From NCBI GenBank assembly GCA_934454145.1, contig CAKSFT010000009.1:78054-142053 (forward strand): a stretch of DNA of 64,000 nucleotides. Reading direction: 5' to 3'. Under the pieces are notes generated by a model, which was not told the origin of the DNA, searched no databases, and saw nothing but the letters and a program-made list of their open reading frames with translations. This document shows, piece by piece, positions 51,752-59,421 of the stretch (within the stretch, counting starts at the first letter, position 1; the number at the start of each line of letters is the position of its first letter). Source of the stretch: an uncultured Clostridia bacterium (GTDB taxonomy: Bacteria; Bacillota; Clostridia; UBA1381). Made by a program: the position numbers and the translations under genes.

Positions 51752-52387
51752 TTAAATTACCTCATTGATATCGCAATCTTCGCCAATGATATAATCGACA
51801 AATCCTTTTTCTTTTGCTTCGTCCGCAAATAAATACCATTCAACGCGAAGCTTGCTGTCGTATTCCTCGTCAGTCACTGTGCTTCTGGACAAAACGTACT
51901 TCTTAATTCGGCTTTCAATCTTTCTGTTAAAATCCATTCTGTCTTGAGCTTTCATACCGGAGTCCCAAACAAAATTGGAACCATCGTGCATAAGGAATTT
52001 TGCATTCGTTGATGCGTATCTCTTATGTCCTGCGAGACCGATTAAGAAACCCATACTGTATTGATAACCAAGGTTGATAGTATACACAGGAGTTTTGCTA
52101 TTCACAATCACATCAATAAGCTCAAACCCAGCCCCAACTTCACCGCCGTTAGATGTAACATAAAGCAGAATTGGCTGTCTGTTTTCAGGAGCAACATTTT
52201 TGTCCTCTTTGTTGAATTGCATAATATGCTTAACGATATCTGCAACGGTGAACTGGTCAATTTCCGAATTCAGGAAAAGCTTTCGTTGCTTTAAATCCTT
52301 TAAATAAAACAATTCATCAATCAGTCCGCCCTCAATAAGAGACTTTTCAATCGACACCTCAATGTCATAGTAACCTTTACGCTGCAT
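51752..52387 (-). CDS. clpP: Phage ClpP-like serine protease
   Basis: 211 residues. ClpP fold: LFLNSEIDQ near residue 40, LLYVTSNGGEV near 75, catalytic Ser in GYQYSMGFLIG near 108, His in KFLMHDGS near 133. Phages often carry such a protease. N-terminus fits with the ATG after AAGGAG. It overlaps the dNMP kinase gene by 11 bases and lies 9 bases before the chimeric gene. Confidence 0.85.
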   Translation of the reverse strand: MQRKGYYDIEVSIEKSLIEGGLIDELFYLKDLKQRKLFLNSEIDQFTVADIVKHIMQFNKEDKNVAPENRQPILLYVTSNGGEVGAGFELIDVIVNSKTPVYTINLGYQYSMGFLIGLAGHKRYASTNAKFLMHDGSNFVWDSGMKAQDRMDFNRKIESRIKKYVLSRSTVTDEEYDSKLRVEWYLFADEAKEKGFVDYIIGEDCDINEVI

Positions 52388-52913
52388 ATAAACACTCCTT
52401 AATCCATTTAATAATATTTTCTTCCAACTCACCAAGCGTACCGTCATTATAAATGAAGTAGTCAGGTTTCGCGTTATCTAACGCTATTTCCGATGGATGC
52501 TGTTGTTGCTCTTCGGTGAGAGGGCTTTTAAAATTGTTACGAACAACTCTGAGATGAACCGTATCAAAGCCGTTCTCAACCATAGTTGTTACTTCGTTAG
52601 GGAATCTGCAATCGGGAATGATAACATACTCCCAGTTTTCGTGGAAATACTTTAATAACATAGATACGAAGTCCACCCATAATGTCGGGTTCTGTTTTCT
52701 AATAACATCAGTCCCTACGTACTGTAACATCTGTCTGCCTTTCGCGTCCTTGTTACCGTCCCAACCAAAATAATTGGTGCAGATATACTTGAGCAGGTCA
52801 GCGTAGTGTGTAACAAGAACTCTTTTGCCGTCATTAACAAGTGCTTTATGCAAAAAATCTGCAACAGTGTCCTTGCCGTTCTGAGCTTTACCTGATATTA
52901 AAATAACTTTCAT
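52377..52913 (-). CDS. Phage deoxynucleoside monophosphate kinase-like protein
   Basis: 178 residues. P-loop LISGKAQNGKDTVADFL at the N-terminus, then QYVGTDVIRKQNP near residue 65 and VIIPDCRFPNEV near 100. The set matches phage dNMP kinases of the T4 gene 1 type, which phosphorylate dTMP and other nucleotides for phage DNA synthesis. Full length. AAAGGAG site. Confidence 0.8.
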   Translation of the reverse strand: MKVILISGKAQNGKDTVADFLHKALVNDGKRVLVTHYADLLKYICTNYFGWDGNKDAKGRQMLQYVGTDVIRKQNPTLWVDFVSMLLKYFHENWEYVIIPDCRFPNEVTTMVENGFDTVHLRVVRNNFKSPLTEEQQQHPSEIALDNAKPDYFIYNDGTLGELEENIIKWIKECLYAA

Positions 52914-53007
52914 AGTTACTCGCTCCTTTTTTCAATCGTTAGTGTTCTACAACCCATTCGAACATTATTATCACGCTCCTTAATAAATCTTGTTATATCC
53001 TGTTAGA

Positions 53008-53262
53008 CTAACACAGCCCATAGTAACCACAGGTCTTTTTCTCGGGGCAGTATCCTAAATATTCACACTTAGGCATCATCTGTGTCTTGATGATATACTC
53101 CCCCTCATCAGAGAGCTGACTTAAAGCTTCAAGGATGTCTCTGAATAATTCTTTAAATTCGCGATAGGCTCTTGTGCACATTCTTTGTCTCGACATATCA
53201 ATAAGGTTTCTCAAATTTCTCTTATCAACCACTTTTGTTTCCATACCGAGAGGGAGCAGCAT
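53008..53262 (-). pseudogene. thyX: C-terminal fragment of flavin-dependent thymidylate synthase
   Basis: 84 residues. LLPLGMETKVVDKRNLRN, then the MSRQRMCTRAYREFK segment and the LGYCPEKKTCG tail match the last third of ThyX (RYxLP...RxxxRAQWEI...CxEGKxxCG). The FAD/dUMP-binding N-terminal part is missing; an in-frame TAA lies just before the first ATG. The upstream DNA instead belongs to an SSB-like gene in a different frame, so the two were joined by a deletion at about 53,260. Confidence 0.65.
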
Positions 53263-53510
53263 ACTTTCTTATCACCATCATATTTTGTAGTTACTTCAAC
53301 ATCTCCGAGCTTGATGCGGTCTTTTTCTTTGAGAGCGGCTGCTTTCTTTGCCGCAGCTGTACCTACAAAAGCCACAAAACCCGAAAAGTCCTGTACATAT
53401 TCATCTGTCTGTTTGTCTTTACGGCTTGTTGAGATTCTTACCTGAGTGAGCGTATCTGATTTTACCTCAACACCCCAACAAGTTGCCCAAGCATCTTTAC
53501 GAAATCCCAT
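53211..53510 (-). pseudogene. Phage SSB-like/DNA-binding protein, 3' end replaced
   Basis: 99 residues. Up to about residue 78 (VRISTSRKDKQTDEYVQDFSG, AAKKAAALKEKDRIKLGDVEVTTKYDGDKK) it looks like phage single-strand DNA-binding-fold proteins. The last 20 residues (VCCSLSVWKQKWLIREI) are the thyX fragment read in the wrong frame. It may still make a short protein. AAGGAGG site. It is next to the ERF gene, which fits a recombination role. Confidence 0.6.
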
Positions 53511-53522
53511 TTCAAATCCTCC

Positions 53523-54212
53523 TTAATTAAATTTTTCTCTAAACTCTGTCAGTAACTTAGTCGCAAGCTCAGATTCAGTAATAGCGAAGTAATTGCTATT
53601 CTTCACATACTTACTCATAAGTTCCTTAACTGCCTCGCTTTTATCGGGGTTCCTTCCTAAGAAGCTCTTGACATCTTTATCAAGTTCCTCGATAACCTGT
53701 TTGGCTATAGCCAAATCTTCTGCTGCCTCAGCCTCTCTTTGCTTGCTTCTCCAGTTATCTACATCATCATCCGGAGTTGCGATGTTAAAGAACTTCAACA
53801 AGAAATATCTCATCGAATAAGTGAGTCCCGAACCGAACGCCTGAGAGCTATCACTCTGCTGACCGATTGTAACCCAAGGAACCTCCACTCTTTCATCAGG
53901 ATTTTCATTGTTAATCCATGTGAAGACCATATCGGCTCTTACAATTATTTCATTGTTGTGTTCGTCATAATACTGTTTTTGAGTTTTATCATACTTAGTT
54001 TTAAGATAATGGTATAACTCGTGTTGCATTGTTCCTTGTGTAATAGACGGGATAAGAGACAAACCATACTTATCCATAAAGCCTGTTATTTTTGCAAGAA
54101 GCTCGTCGTCTGTTACATACTTGTAATTGAAACCAGATTTGTTTTTCTGGATAACCTCAACTTGCTTACGAATCTTGGCAAGCTTCTGATAAATGTTTAA
54201 TGTTTCAGCCAT
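53523..54212 (-). CDS. ERF family single-strand DNA annealing protein
   Basis: 229 residues. N-terminal IYQKLAKIRKQVEVIQKNKSGFNYKYV and the GSGLTYSMRYFLLKFFNIAT region (near residue 125) are typical ERF segments. ERF proteins anneal complementary strands in phage recombination. The C-terminal part is helical with DVDNWRSK followed by Glu/Ala. AAGGAGG site. Full length. Confidence 0.85.
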   Translation of the reverse strand: MAETLNIYQKLAKIRKQVEVIQKNKSGFNYKYVTDDELLAKITGFMDKYGLSLIPSITQGTMQHELYHYLKTKYDKTQKQYYDEHNNEIIVRADMVFTWINNENPDERVEVPWVTIGQQSDSSQAFGSGLTYSMRYFLLKFFNIATPDDDVDNWRSKQREAEAAEDLAIAKQVIEELDKDVKSFLGRNPDKSEAVKELMSKYVKNSNYFAITESELATKLLTEFREKFN

Positions 54213-54223
54213 TTAGTACCTCC

Positions 54224-54490
54224 TTAATCAGTAAGTAATGCACGGAAATTCTTAATAACCTTATCGTTTTTATCTTTGGTACATTTAAGACCTTGCGCCG
54301 TTGCATCTAATTCTTTTTGATACTCGTTGATTTCAGCAATCGTCTGTTCAATACTGGAACTGGTCTGAGTGAGAGCGTCAATGATTCCAGTTACAGCAGA
54401 GACAGCCATATCGAACTGCATAGTATATGTATTAAGTGATTTCTTCTTTTGTTCAAGCATATCTTGAACCCTTTTGCGTTTCAATAGCAT
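54224..54490 (-). CDS. Phage coiled-coil hypothetical protein
   Basis: 88 residues, helical and probably a coiled coil (heptads around SSSIEQTIAEINEYQKELD). No family recognised. It sits between the HD hydrolase and ERF genes; its start is 1 base from the HD gene stop. GAGGGA site. Confidence 0.55.
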   Translation of the reverse strand: MLLKRKRVQDMLEQKKKSLNTYTMQFDMAVSAVTGIIDALTQTSSSIEQTIAEINEYQKELDATAQGLKCTKDKNDKVIKNFRALLTD

Positions 54491-55057
54491 TTACTTTCCC
54501 TCCGATTCTAAAATATAGGTAGCAGCTTCATCAGCCACATGAACCAACCAAGCAAATGGGAACTGTTCAAATGCGTTTCCTACATTCCTTGCCGCTCCGT
54601 CTTCCCAGCTTGACATATGACACTGGATTGCAACCGCTTCTTCGGGGCTTAACTGCATAAAATGCTGAACCAAGTATACGGATTTGCTACCGTGTCCGCC
54701 GTAGCAAAATTTTTCCTTAACAGTGTAGGCATCATAACTTTCCCATTGCCCATCGCTATTCTTTCTGTTACGTTTCTCGGTGGTATACAAGTTAACTTTG
54801 CACAAATCGTGAAACAACGAACAAATAATTACCGACTCTTCGGGAACCTTAATCTCAGGATAAGCATTAAGCAGTCTCTTTAATTCGTCATAAACATTCA
54901 AAGAATGGTCAAGTAAGCCTCCGGCATACGCTCCATGAAATCTTGAACTTGCAGGCGCAGTATAAAAGTCATTATCTTCAAGCCATTGCAACAAATCACT
55001 GATACCGGGACGATTGATACTCTCACACAAAGAAATAAATCTTTCCTTATTATCCAT
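54491..55057 (-). CDS. HD-domain phosphohydrolase
   Basis: 188 residues. HD motif residues: GGLLDHSLNVYDEL near residue 52, SLFHDLCKVN near 82 (the HD pair), GGHGSKSVYL near 122 and a late VHVADEAATY. HD domains hydrolyse nucleotides or cyclic nucleotides; phage versions often act in nucleotide pools. Three start codons lie in a row (GTG, ATG, ATG); the one best spaced from GGAGGT was used. Confidence 0.8.
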   Translation of the reverse strand: MDNKERFISLCESINRPGISDLLQWLEDNDFYTAPASSRFHGAYAGGLLDHSLNVYDELKRLLNAYPEIKVPEESVIICSLFHDLCKVNLYTTEKRNRKNSDGQWESYDAYTVKEKFCYGGHGSKSVYLVQHFMQLSPEEAVAIQCHMSSWEDGAARNVGNAFEQFPFAWLVHVADEAATYILESEGK

Positions 55058-55138
55058 CATCACACCTCCTTTACAATTAAAATATTTATATTATGGCACT
55101 TAGCCTCGTGGCAGCAGTAGGTTCTACCCCTACCCCAG

Positions 55139-55154
55139 AGAACACTAATGTTCT
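55139..55154. promoter_or_regulatory. Palindromic site upstream of the phage early operon
   Basis: AGAACACTAATGTTCT, arms AGAACA/TGTTCT with a 4-base centre, about 80 bases upstream of the HD gene. A candidate operator for one of the phage repressors. Confidence 0.4.
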
Positions 55155-55219
55155 ATATGCTTTTACTACAATATGCCGCCTTGTAAATTATTTAATTAGC
55201 TTGACTTGTGTATTGAAAA

Positions 55220-55240
55220 GCCTGCCTACGCAGGCGATTC
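55220..55240 (-). terminator. Terminator after the mrpR-like gene
   Basis: GCCTGC/GCAGGC stem with 4-base loop (55220-55235) followed by TTTT on the minus strand, just after the stop codon. Confidence 0.7.
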
Positions 55241-55247
55241 ATTAAAA

Positions 55248-56201
55248 TTATTTTTTGTACGCAAGTTTCCAGCGCTGATAGTCTTCTAAGTAGTCATGAA
55301 CGAGCTGTCTTTTCTTTGCATCCTGAGTGTTACGTCCACTATCTAACTTATAAGTTTTGCCTTCAACTTGTTGTGAAACAACTGTGCTAAAATCAGGTTC
55401 AATTCCCATCTGTTCGTTCTCAAAAGCTCTAAAGAAAACCCCAGAAATCCAAACCCTATAGTAACTAAGCTTAAGGTCTGTATGTCCGGCATCTCTTTTC
55501 ATCTTGGAGCGCCTTGATAGTTCGACCCTCATAGCTTTCAGAGATGCCTGAGCGCTTAAACCTCGTACCACAGTATCACCGGGAGCTCTATCCTTCCAGA
55601 CATCAGAGGAGTAGAGGGGGTGGTTGAAAACAAATTGAGTTAATTCAACACAGTTCTTAAATGCAGGGACAGCTTCTCTATACATAGGTACTTCTGTATC
55701 CCCATATTTAATAACCATTTTTGAAAAATCAACATCAGAACATTTCACCTTAAGAATATCATCTTCTTTTACCCCGGCATAGGCGAGCCAATAATAACAT
55801 CTGTAGATGTTGTCTGTTGTTTTTCGGTCAATAGGTTCGCATATAGCGTTGAGATAATTTTCAAGATGAGCCGGACTGGCAACTGTTTGCTGTTTAATCT
55901 TTTCCAATCCGATTGCATTGATGACTAACATCCCATCACAAGCACCGGGAACTCCCATCGCGATACACCATTTCACATAATCCTTTAGAATTATTAGACG
56001 TATCCATTTACTTCTGACTCTAAAGCCTACAAGTTCATCGATAGCCGGCTGCAACGCCTCTGCTTTCTGAGTACAAATATCTGCGCCCCATTTGATTTCA
56101 TATTTCTCAGTAGCATTGAATATAGTTTGACACACTTTTGCGGTACTGATACTTTTTGTGTACCCCTGAACAAACTTCGTCTTTAAGCTTTCATTATACA
56201 T
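55248..56201 (-). CDS. Phage repressor with tyrosine-recombinase fold (MrpR-like)
   Basis: 317 residues. N-terminal MYNESLKTKFVQGYTKS and the middle YYWLAYAGVKEDDILKVKCSDVDF have the recombinase core-helix pattern, but the first catalytic Arg (usually in a TGLR/TGMR context) is not there and no clear HxxR/Tyr set is visible at the end. This fits the phage lytic-cycle repressor family MrpR (YopR of SPbeta), which has a recombinase fold without catalysis. It follows the MazF-like gene by 26 bases. A true integrase cannot be ruled out without alignment. Confidence 0.7.
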   Translation of the reverse strand: MYNESLKTKFVQGYTKSISTAKVCQTIFNATEKYEIKWGADICTQKAEALQPAIDELVGFRVRSKWIRLIILKDYVKWCIAMGVPGACDGMLVINAIGLEKIKQQTVASPAHLENYLNAICEPIDRKTTDNIYRCYYWLAYAGVKEDDILKVKCSDVDFSKMVIKYGDTEVPMYREAVPAFKNCVELTQFVFNHPLYSSDVWKDRAPGDTVVRGLSAQASLKAMRVELSRRSKMKRDAGHTDLKLSYYRVWISGVFFRAFENEQMGIEPDFSTVVSQQVEGKTYKLDSGRNTQDAKKRQLVHDYLEDYQRWKLAYKK

Positions 56202-56227
56202 AGCAAAACCTCCTTTATTTGTATATA

Positions 56228-56659
56228 TCACGCAACAGCATTTAAAGTGGTAGCCTTTTGCCAAATAGACATCAGTAGTTCTGGGTCAATAAAAGATATA
56301 GCAGATGTTGCTAATAAATTCGCAACTGCAATTTGGCTCATGTACTCTTTAGGAATCGTTGTGAGGTATGTACCGAGTCTTTCTTTTGACATACGCTCGG
56401 GATTCTCACATAAAACCATACTATCCCTTTCGAGTCCAGTCCCTTTGGAGGGTATTATGACATGAGTGGGTTGGTTTGATTTCTTTATAGCGCTGGTTAA
56501 GGGGAGGGCAATTATGTTAGGGCTATACTGATTTCCGAGATTGTTCTGAAATACCAATCCAGGTCTCCATCCTTTCTGTTCATTGCCGCATCCGCCAAAA
56601 CGCATTAAATAAACATCGCCAATCTGAGGCTTTCGTACTTCACTTTGATAGAGGCTCAT
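56228..56659 (-). CDS. MazF/PemK-family endoribonuclease toxin
   Basis: 143 residues. The PemK pattern is clear: IGDVYLMRFGGCGNEQ, GWRPGLVFQN (Arg32), NIIALPLTSAI (Thr55), then PTHVII and DSMVLCENPERMSKERLG. The two active residues of MazF, Arg and Thr, are present. MazF enzymes cut mRNA at short sites. No MazE-like antitoxin gene is next to it; the downstream partner is the recombinase-fold repressor. AAAGGATG site. Confidence 0.85.
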   Translation of the reverse strand: MSLYQSEVRKPQIGDVYLMRFGGCGNEQKGWRPGLVFQNNLGNQYSPNIIALPLTSAIKKSNQPTHVIIPSKGTGLERDSMVLCENPERMSKERLGTYLTTIPKEYMSQIAVANLLATSAISFIDPELLMSIWQKATTLNAVA

Positions 56660-56760
56660 TTGTGCCACATCCTTTCACCGTAAATTTCATCTTACGGGTA
56701 CATTATAGCACATAAAATCACCTTTGTCAAGTTAATTAAAAAATTTACATAAAAAATTTT

Positions 56761-57084
56761 TCACTTACAGGCAATCAAAGTGTATTCCTTGTTATTGTTT
56801 GAGCAGAATGAGTCCCCACATACAACAGTAAACACTTTGCCTAACAATGACTCTTCATCATGAAGCCTAATGACCTTAACTTTATTCAAGCTCAAAGAAT
56901 TTTCTTCACTTTTTAAGTGAATTATATTAGGATTAAATGTCATAATCATATTATTAAACACAAAATTAGCCGAAATAGTAGTGTCAATACTATACCATAC
57001 TTGATTAACTGACGAATATATAATTTTATCAAAAGTATGTGCGCAACAATAGTCTTTAAATTCTGGTAACGATAATTTTTTCAT
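56761..57084 (-). CDS. Phage hypothetical protein
   Basis: 107 residues, mostly beta strands (VWYSIDTTISANFVFNNMIMTF), with four scattered Cys (CC near 13, C near 89 and 94). No family recognised. GGAGG site. Its 5' side faces the candidate structured RNA. Confidence 0.5.
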   Translation of the reverse strand: MKKLSLPEFKDYCCAHTFDKIIYSSVNQVWYSIDTTISANFVFNNMIMTFNPNIIHLKSEENSLSLNKVKVIRLHDEESLLGKVFTVVCGDSFCSNNNKEYTLIACK

Positions 57085-57102
57085 TTTTGTAGCTTTCCTC
57101 CA

Positions 57103-57131
57103 TTGATTTTTATAAATCTTTGTGGTATACT
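57103..57131 (+). promoter_or_regulatory. Sigma-A promoter of a candidate small RNA
   Basis: TTGATT (57103-57108), 17-base spacer, TATACT (57126-57131) on the plus strand. The next gene on this strand starts more than 300 bases later and has its own promoter. Confidence 0.7.
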
Positions 57132-57137
57132 ACAAAT

Positions 57138-57272
57138 AGAGTGGAAGAGTGTGGTTGCTCTGTCCGCTCCGGGTTGTAGTTATACAACTCAGCGTTTGTG
57201 TATTATGATGATGTGGTTGTCATTGTAATACAGTTTCCCGGCAGTCTGTCGAAAGGCAGGCTGCCTTTTTAT
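57138..57272 (+). ncRNA. Candidate structured small RNA of the prophage
   Basis: About 135 bases between a good promoter and a terminator. It could fold into four hairpins: GAGTGGA/TCCGCTC (57139-57169), GTTGTA/TACAAC (57173-57188), a 12-base stem GTATTATGATGA/TCATTGTAATAC (57200-57231) and the terminator GGCAGTCTG/CAGGCTGCC with a T-run (57240-57270). No reading frame over 10 codons is supported. It lies between the two divergent phage repressor units. Confidence 0.6.
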
Positions 57273-57311
57273 TATTTGTCACAAAAAAGCCCTGCGCATA
57301 GGCATTTTTTA

Positions 57312-57340
57312 TTGACAATAACAAATGTTTATGTTATAAT
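57312..57340 (+). promoter_or_regulatory. Sigma-A promoter of the CI/LexA-like repressor
   Basis: Consensus TTGACA (57312-57317), 17-base spacer, TATAAT (57335-57340). Confidence 0.85.
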
Positions 57341-57359
57341 ACCCACATAAAGTTTTGTT

Positions 57360-57373
57360 GGTATTATAATACC
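57360..57373. promoter_or_regulatory. Perfect palindromic operator candidate
   Basis: GGTATTATAATACC lies about 20 bases after the -10 box of the repressor promoter, so a repressor bound there would block its own transcription. A related GTGGTATACTAC is at 57122-57133, in the promoter of the candidate small RNA. Confidence 0.5.
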
Positions 57374-57438
57374 ACAAAAAAACTCAGATGTCAACCACCT
57401 ATTAAAAATTTTATAGTCATCTGAATGGAGGAATCATT

Positions 57439-58239
57439 ATGAAACTAAATCAACGCATACATTCTTTAAGAATTAAATGTGGTCTAACTCAAAAAGAACT
57501 CAGCGAGATAATTGGTGTCTCTGTTGTAAGCATCGGCGGGTGGGAGAACGGCACGCGAAAGCCATCAGCAGAAGCTGTCATAGCCTTAGCAAAGGCACTT
57601 AATGTAACAACCGATTACTTACTTGGAGTAACTATCGAACCAGAAAAAGATACTTCGTTATTAAGCCAGTGTGAAAAAACCTTGTTGTCCAACTACAGAG
57701 TTTTGGATAGGCACGGCAGAAAAGCAGTCGATACTCTTTGCATAATAGAAAAATCCCGTGTGGAGTCTGAAAGTACAGTTCGTGCAAAGCAACCAAATGT
57801 GGTTTCTGTAAAGAGAGACTCAGCAAGATACATTCCAAGATACACCACACCATCTGCGGCTGGATTATCTATCCCTCTTGACGGTGATGATTTTGAAATG
57901 ATACTTGTGGATGACACGGTTCCTGCCGATGCGGATTTTGCAGTGGGTATTCAGGGCAATAGTATGTACCCTTACATACACGACGGGGACACCGTGTATG
58001 TTAAGAGAGACACCGAGCTTTCCGTTGGCGATGTTGGTATATTTTGTGTTGACGGAGCTATGTATTGCAAACAGTACTATCTTGATGATGACAGAAACCT
58101 TGTGTTACTGTCTGCAAATCCGCGCTTAAAACACACAAATGTATTTGTTGATGCCGAAAGCGGAACAGATGTAAGATGTTACGGTAAAGTGCTTCTTGAT
58201 TGCCGCGTTGATTTGCCTGATTATATCTATGAAGACTAA
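57439..58239 (+). CDS. CI/LexA-like phage repressor (HTH plus S24 peptidase)
   Basis: 266 residues. N-terminal HTH_3 domain (LTQKELSEIIGVSVVSIGGWENG), linker, and a LexA-like peptidase: Ala141-Gly142 cleavage site in PSAAGLSI, Ser175 in QGNSMYP, Lys211 in MYCKQYY. RecA-stimulated self-cleavage would release the lytic genes. AATGGAGGAATC site. It stops 1 base before the converging gene's end. Confidence 0.92.
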   Translation: MKLNQRIHSLRIKCGLTQKELSEIIGVSVVSIGGWENGTRKPSAEAVIALAKALNVTTDYLLGVTIEPEKDTSLLSQCEKTLLSNYRVLDRHGRKAVDTLCIIEKSRVESESTVRAKQPNVVSVKRDSARYIPRYTTPSAAGLSIPLDGDDFEMILVDDTVPADADFAVGIQGNSMYPYIHDGDTVYVKRDTELSVGDVGIFCVDGAMYCKQYYLDDDRNLVLLSANPRLKHTNVFVDAESGTDVRCYGKVLLDCRVDLPDYIYED

Positions 58240-58240
58240 C

Positions 58241-58804
58241 TTAATAAACACGAATTCTCATTGGAGCCCAGAAGTACCTTCCGCTTATCATATTTGAGGT
58301 AGATGTGACCGGACTCGCCAAACTTATATTCTGACGAACTTTGCTTTCGTTAACACCGCCAACAAACAAAAGGGGCTCTTGCAGACCGTTACGTCTGAGC
58401 TCTTTGTCATACCATACCATAAACCGCCTTTGTTCAGTCCAACTCTGTTGCTCTGCATAATCCCACACGCCACGAGAATGAATACCATTTTCAGCAATAC
58501 TTCTGGGTATCTTTGCTTTTTGGGCAAGCAAACCCATTAAGACCATATCATCAGACACAGATATAAGTTTTGCCTCATCAAGTATTCTCTGTCTCATTCT
58601 TTCTGCATCTTCTGTTTGAAGTTCACTTAGAGTGTGTTCAAGCCTGTCGTCTACTACGCACCGAATCCACTGCGCATTATCCTGTTTTAATGTGTCTATA
58701 AGCTTTCGTGTATGAATATCAGCATCTTTTAATTTACGCTTTTCATTAGCTACCTTACCGCCATAGTAAGTCCCGCCAAATAAAGCTAAGAAAAATTCAA
58801 ACAT
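58241..58804 (-). CDS. Phage hypothetical protein
   Basis: 187 residues. A short hydrophobic N-terminus (MFEFFLALFGGTYYGG) may anchor it to the membrane; the rest is a charged helical protein ending in SPVTSTSNMISGRYFWAP. It has no clear ribosome site. Function unknown. It is convergent with the repressor and follows two small genes in the same direction. Confidence 0.55.
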   Translation of the reverse strand: MFEFFLALFGGTYYGGKVANEKRKLKDADIHTRKLIDTLKQDNAQWIRCVVDDRLEHTLSELQTEDAERMRQRILDEAKLISVSDDMVLMGLLAQKAKIPRSIAENGIHSRGVWDYAEQQSWTEQRRFMVWYDKELRRNGLQEPLLFVGGVNESKVRQNISLASPVTSTSNMISGRYFWAPMRIRVY

Positions 58805-58809
58805 AATGG

Positions 58810-59040
58810 TTATGTGGAAGCGTCATCTATATCTTCTTGTGCGTTATCAATATGCTCAATCGCACTTTCAAGTTTGTCGATGGCGTCTTCCATCCTTTCA
58901 TATTTTTCACTTGCTTGAAGATTCTCTGGCATATTGTCAAGACAATCTTCCTCTTCTTCAAGCACTTGAGATATTAAACTTGACGCTCTCCCAAGAAGCG
59001 TCTTTGATTCTTTTAATAAATCTCTTTTACGATTATTCAT
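58810..59040 (-). CDS. Small phage coiled-coil protein
   Basis: 76 residues, acidic and helical, with the pattern LLGRASSLISQVLEEEEDCLDNMPENLQ then a second helix of alternating Glu/Asp and Ile/Leu. Very similar short proteins are common in Clostridia prophages; no function is known. GAGGTGG site. Confidence 0.65.
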   Translation of the reverse strand: MNNRKRDLLKESKTLLGRASSLISQVLEEEEDCLDNMPENLQASEKYERMEDAIDKLESAIEHIDNAQEDIDDAST

Positions 59041-59055
59041 TCGGAGCCACCTCCA

Positions 59056-59406
59056 TTAGCACTTGTCCCAAAGCCTCGGAAACACAAATTTAATAATGAG
59101 ATTTCCTTCTTCAGACACAGAGAAACTATATCTTATAGTTCTCTTTGCAAGTTCATATAGGGGGTGATTATCTCTCTCAATTATAACCTCGTCGCATTCC
59201 AACGCAACCGTCACATCCATAGTAATCTCGTCAACCTCTGCTTCAAAAGATTTTCCGTTAAACTCTTTGGATAAAGCATCTATTGCATCACAATATTGTT
59301 TAAAAATACTTAGTCTTTCTGTGTTTATTTTCCACAAAGGATTAAATCTTTCGTTCGCATCTTCAATTACCATAGTAGCTACATCATAACATTTCACAAA
59401 ACTCAT
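59056..59406 (-). CDS. Hypothetical protein
   Basis: 116 residues, acidic, with helices in the first half (IFKQYCDAIDALSKEF) and strands in the second (TVALECDEVIIERDN). No family recognised. GAAGGAGGG site. It is 15 bases before a short coiled-coil gene and 15 after the HEAT gene, so it may share their transcript. Confidence 0.55.
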   Translation of the reverse strand: MSFVKCYDVATMVIEDANERFNPLWKINTERLSIFKQYCDAIDALSKEFNGKSFEAEVDEITMDVTVALECDEVIIERDNHPLYELAKRTIRYSFSVSEEGNLIIKFVFPRLWDKC

Positions 59407-59421
59407 TCTTATCCCTCCTTC

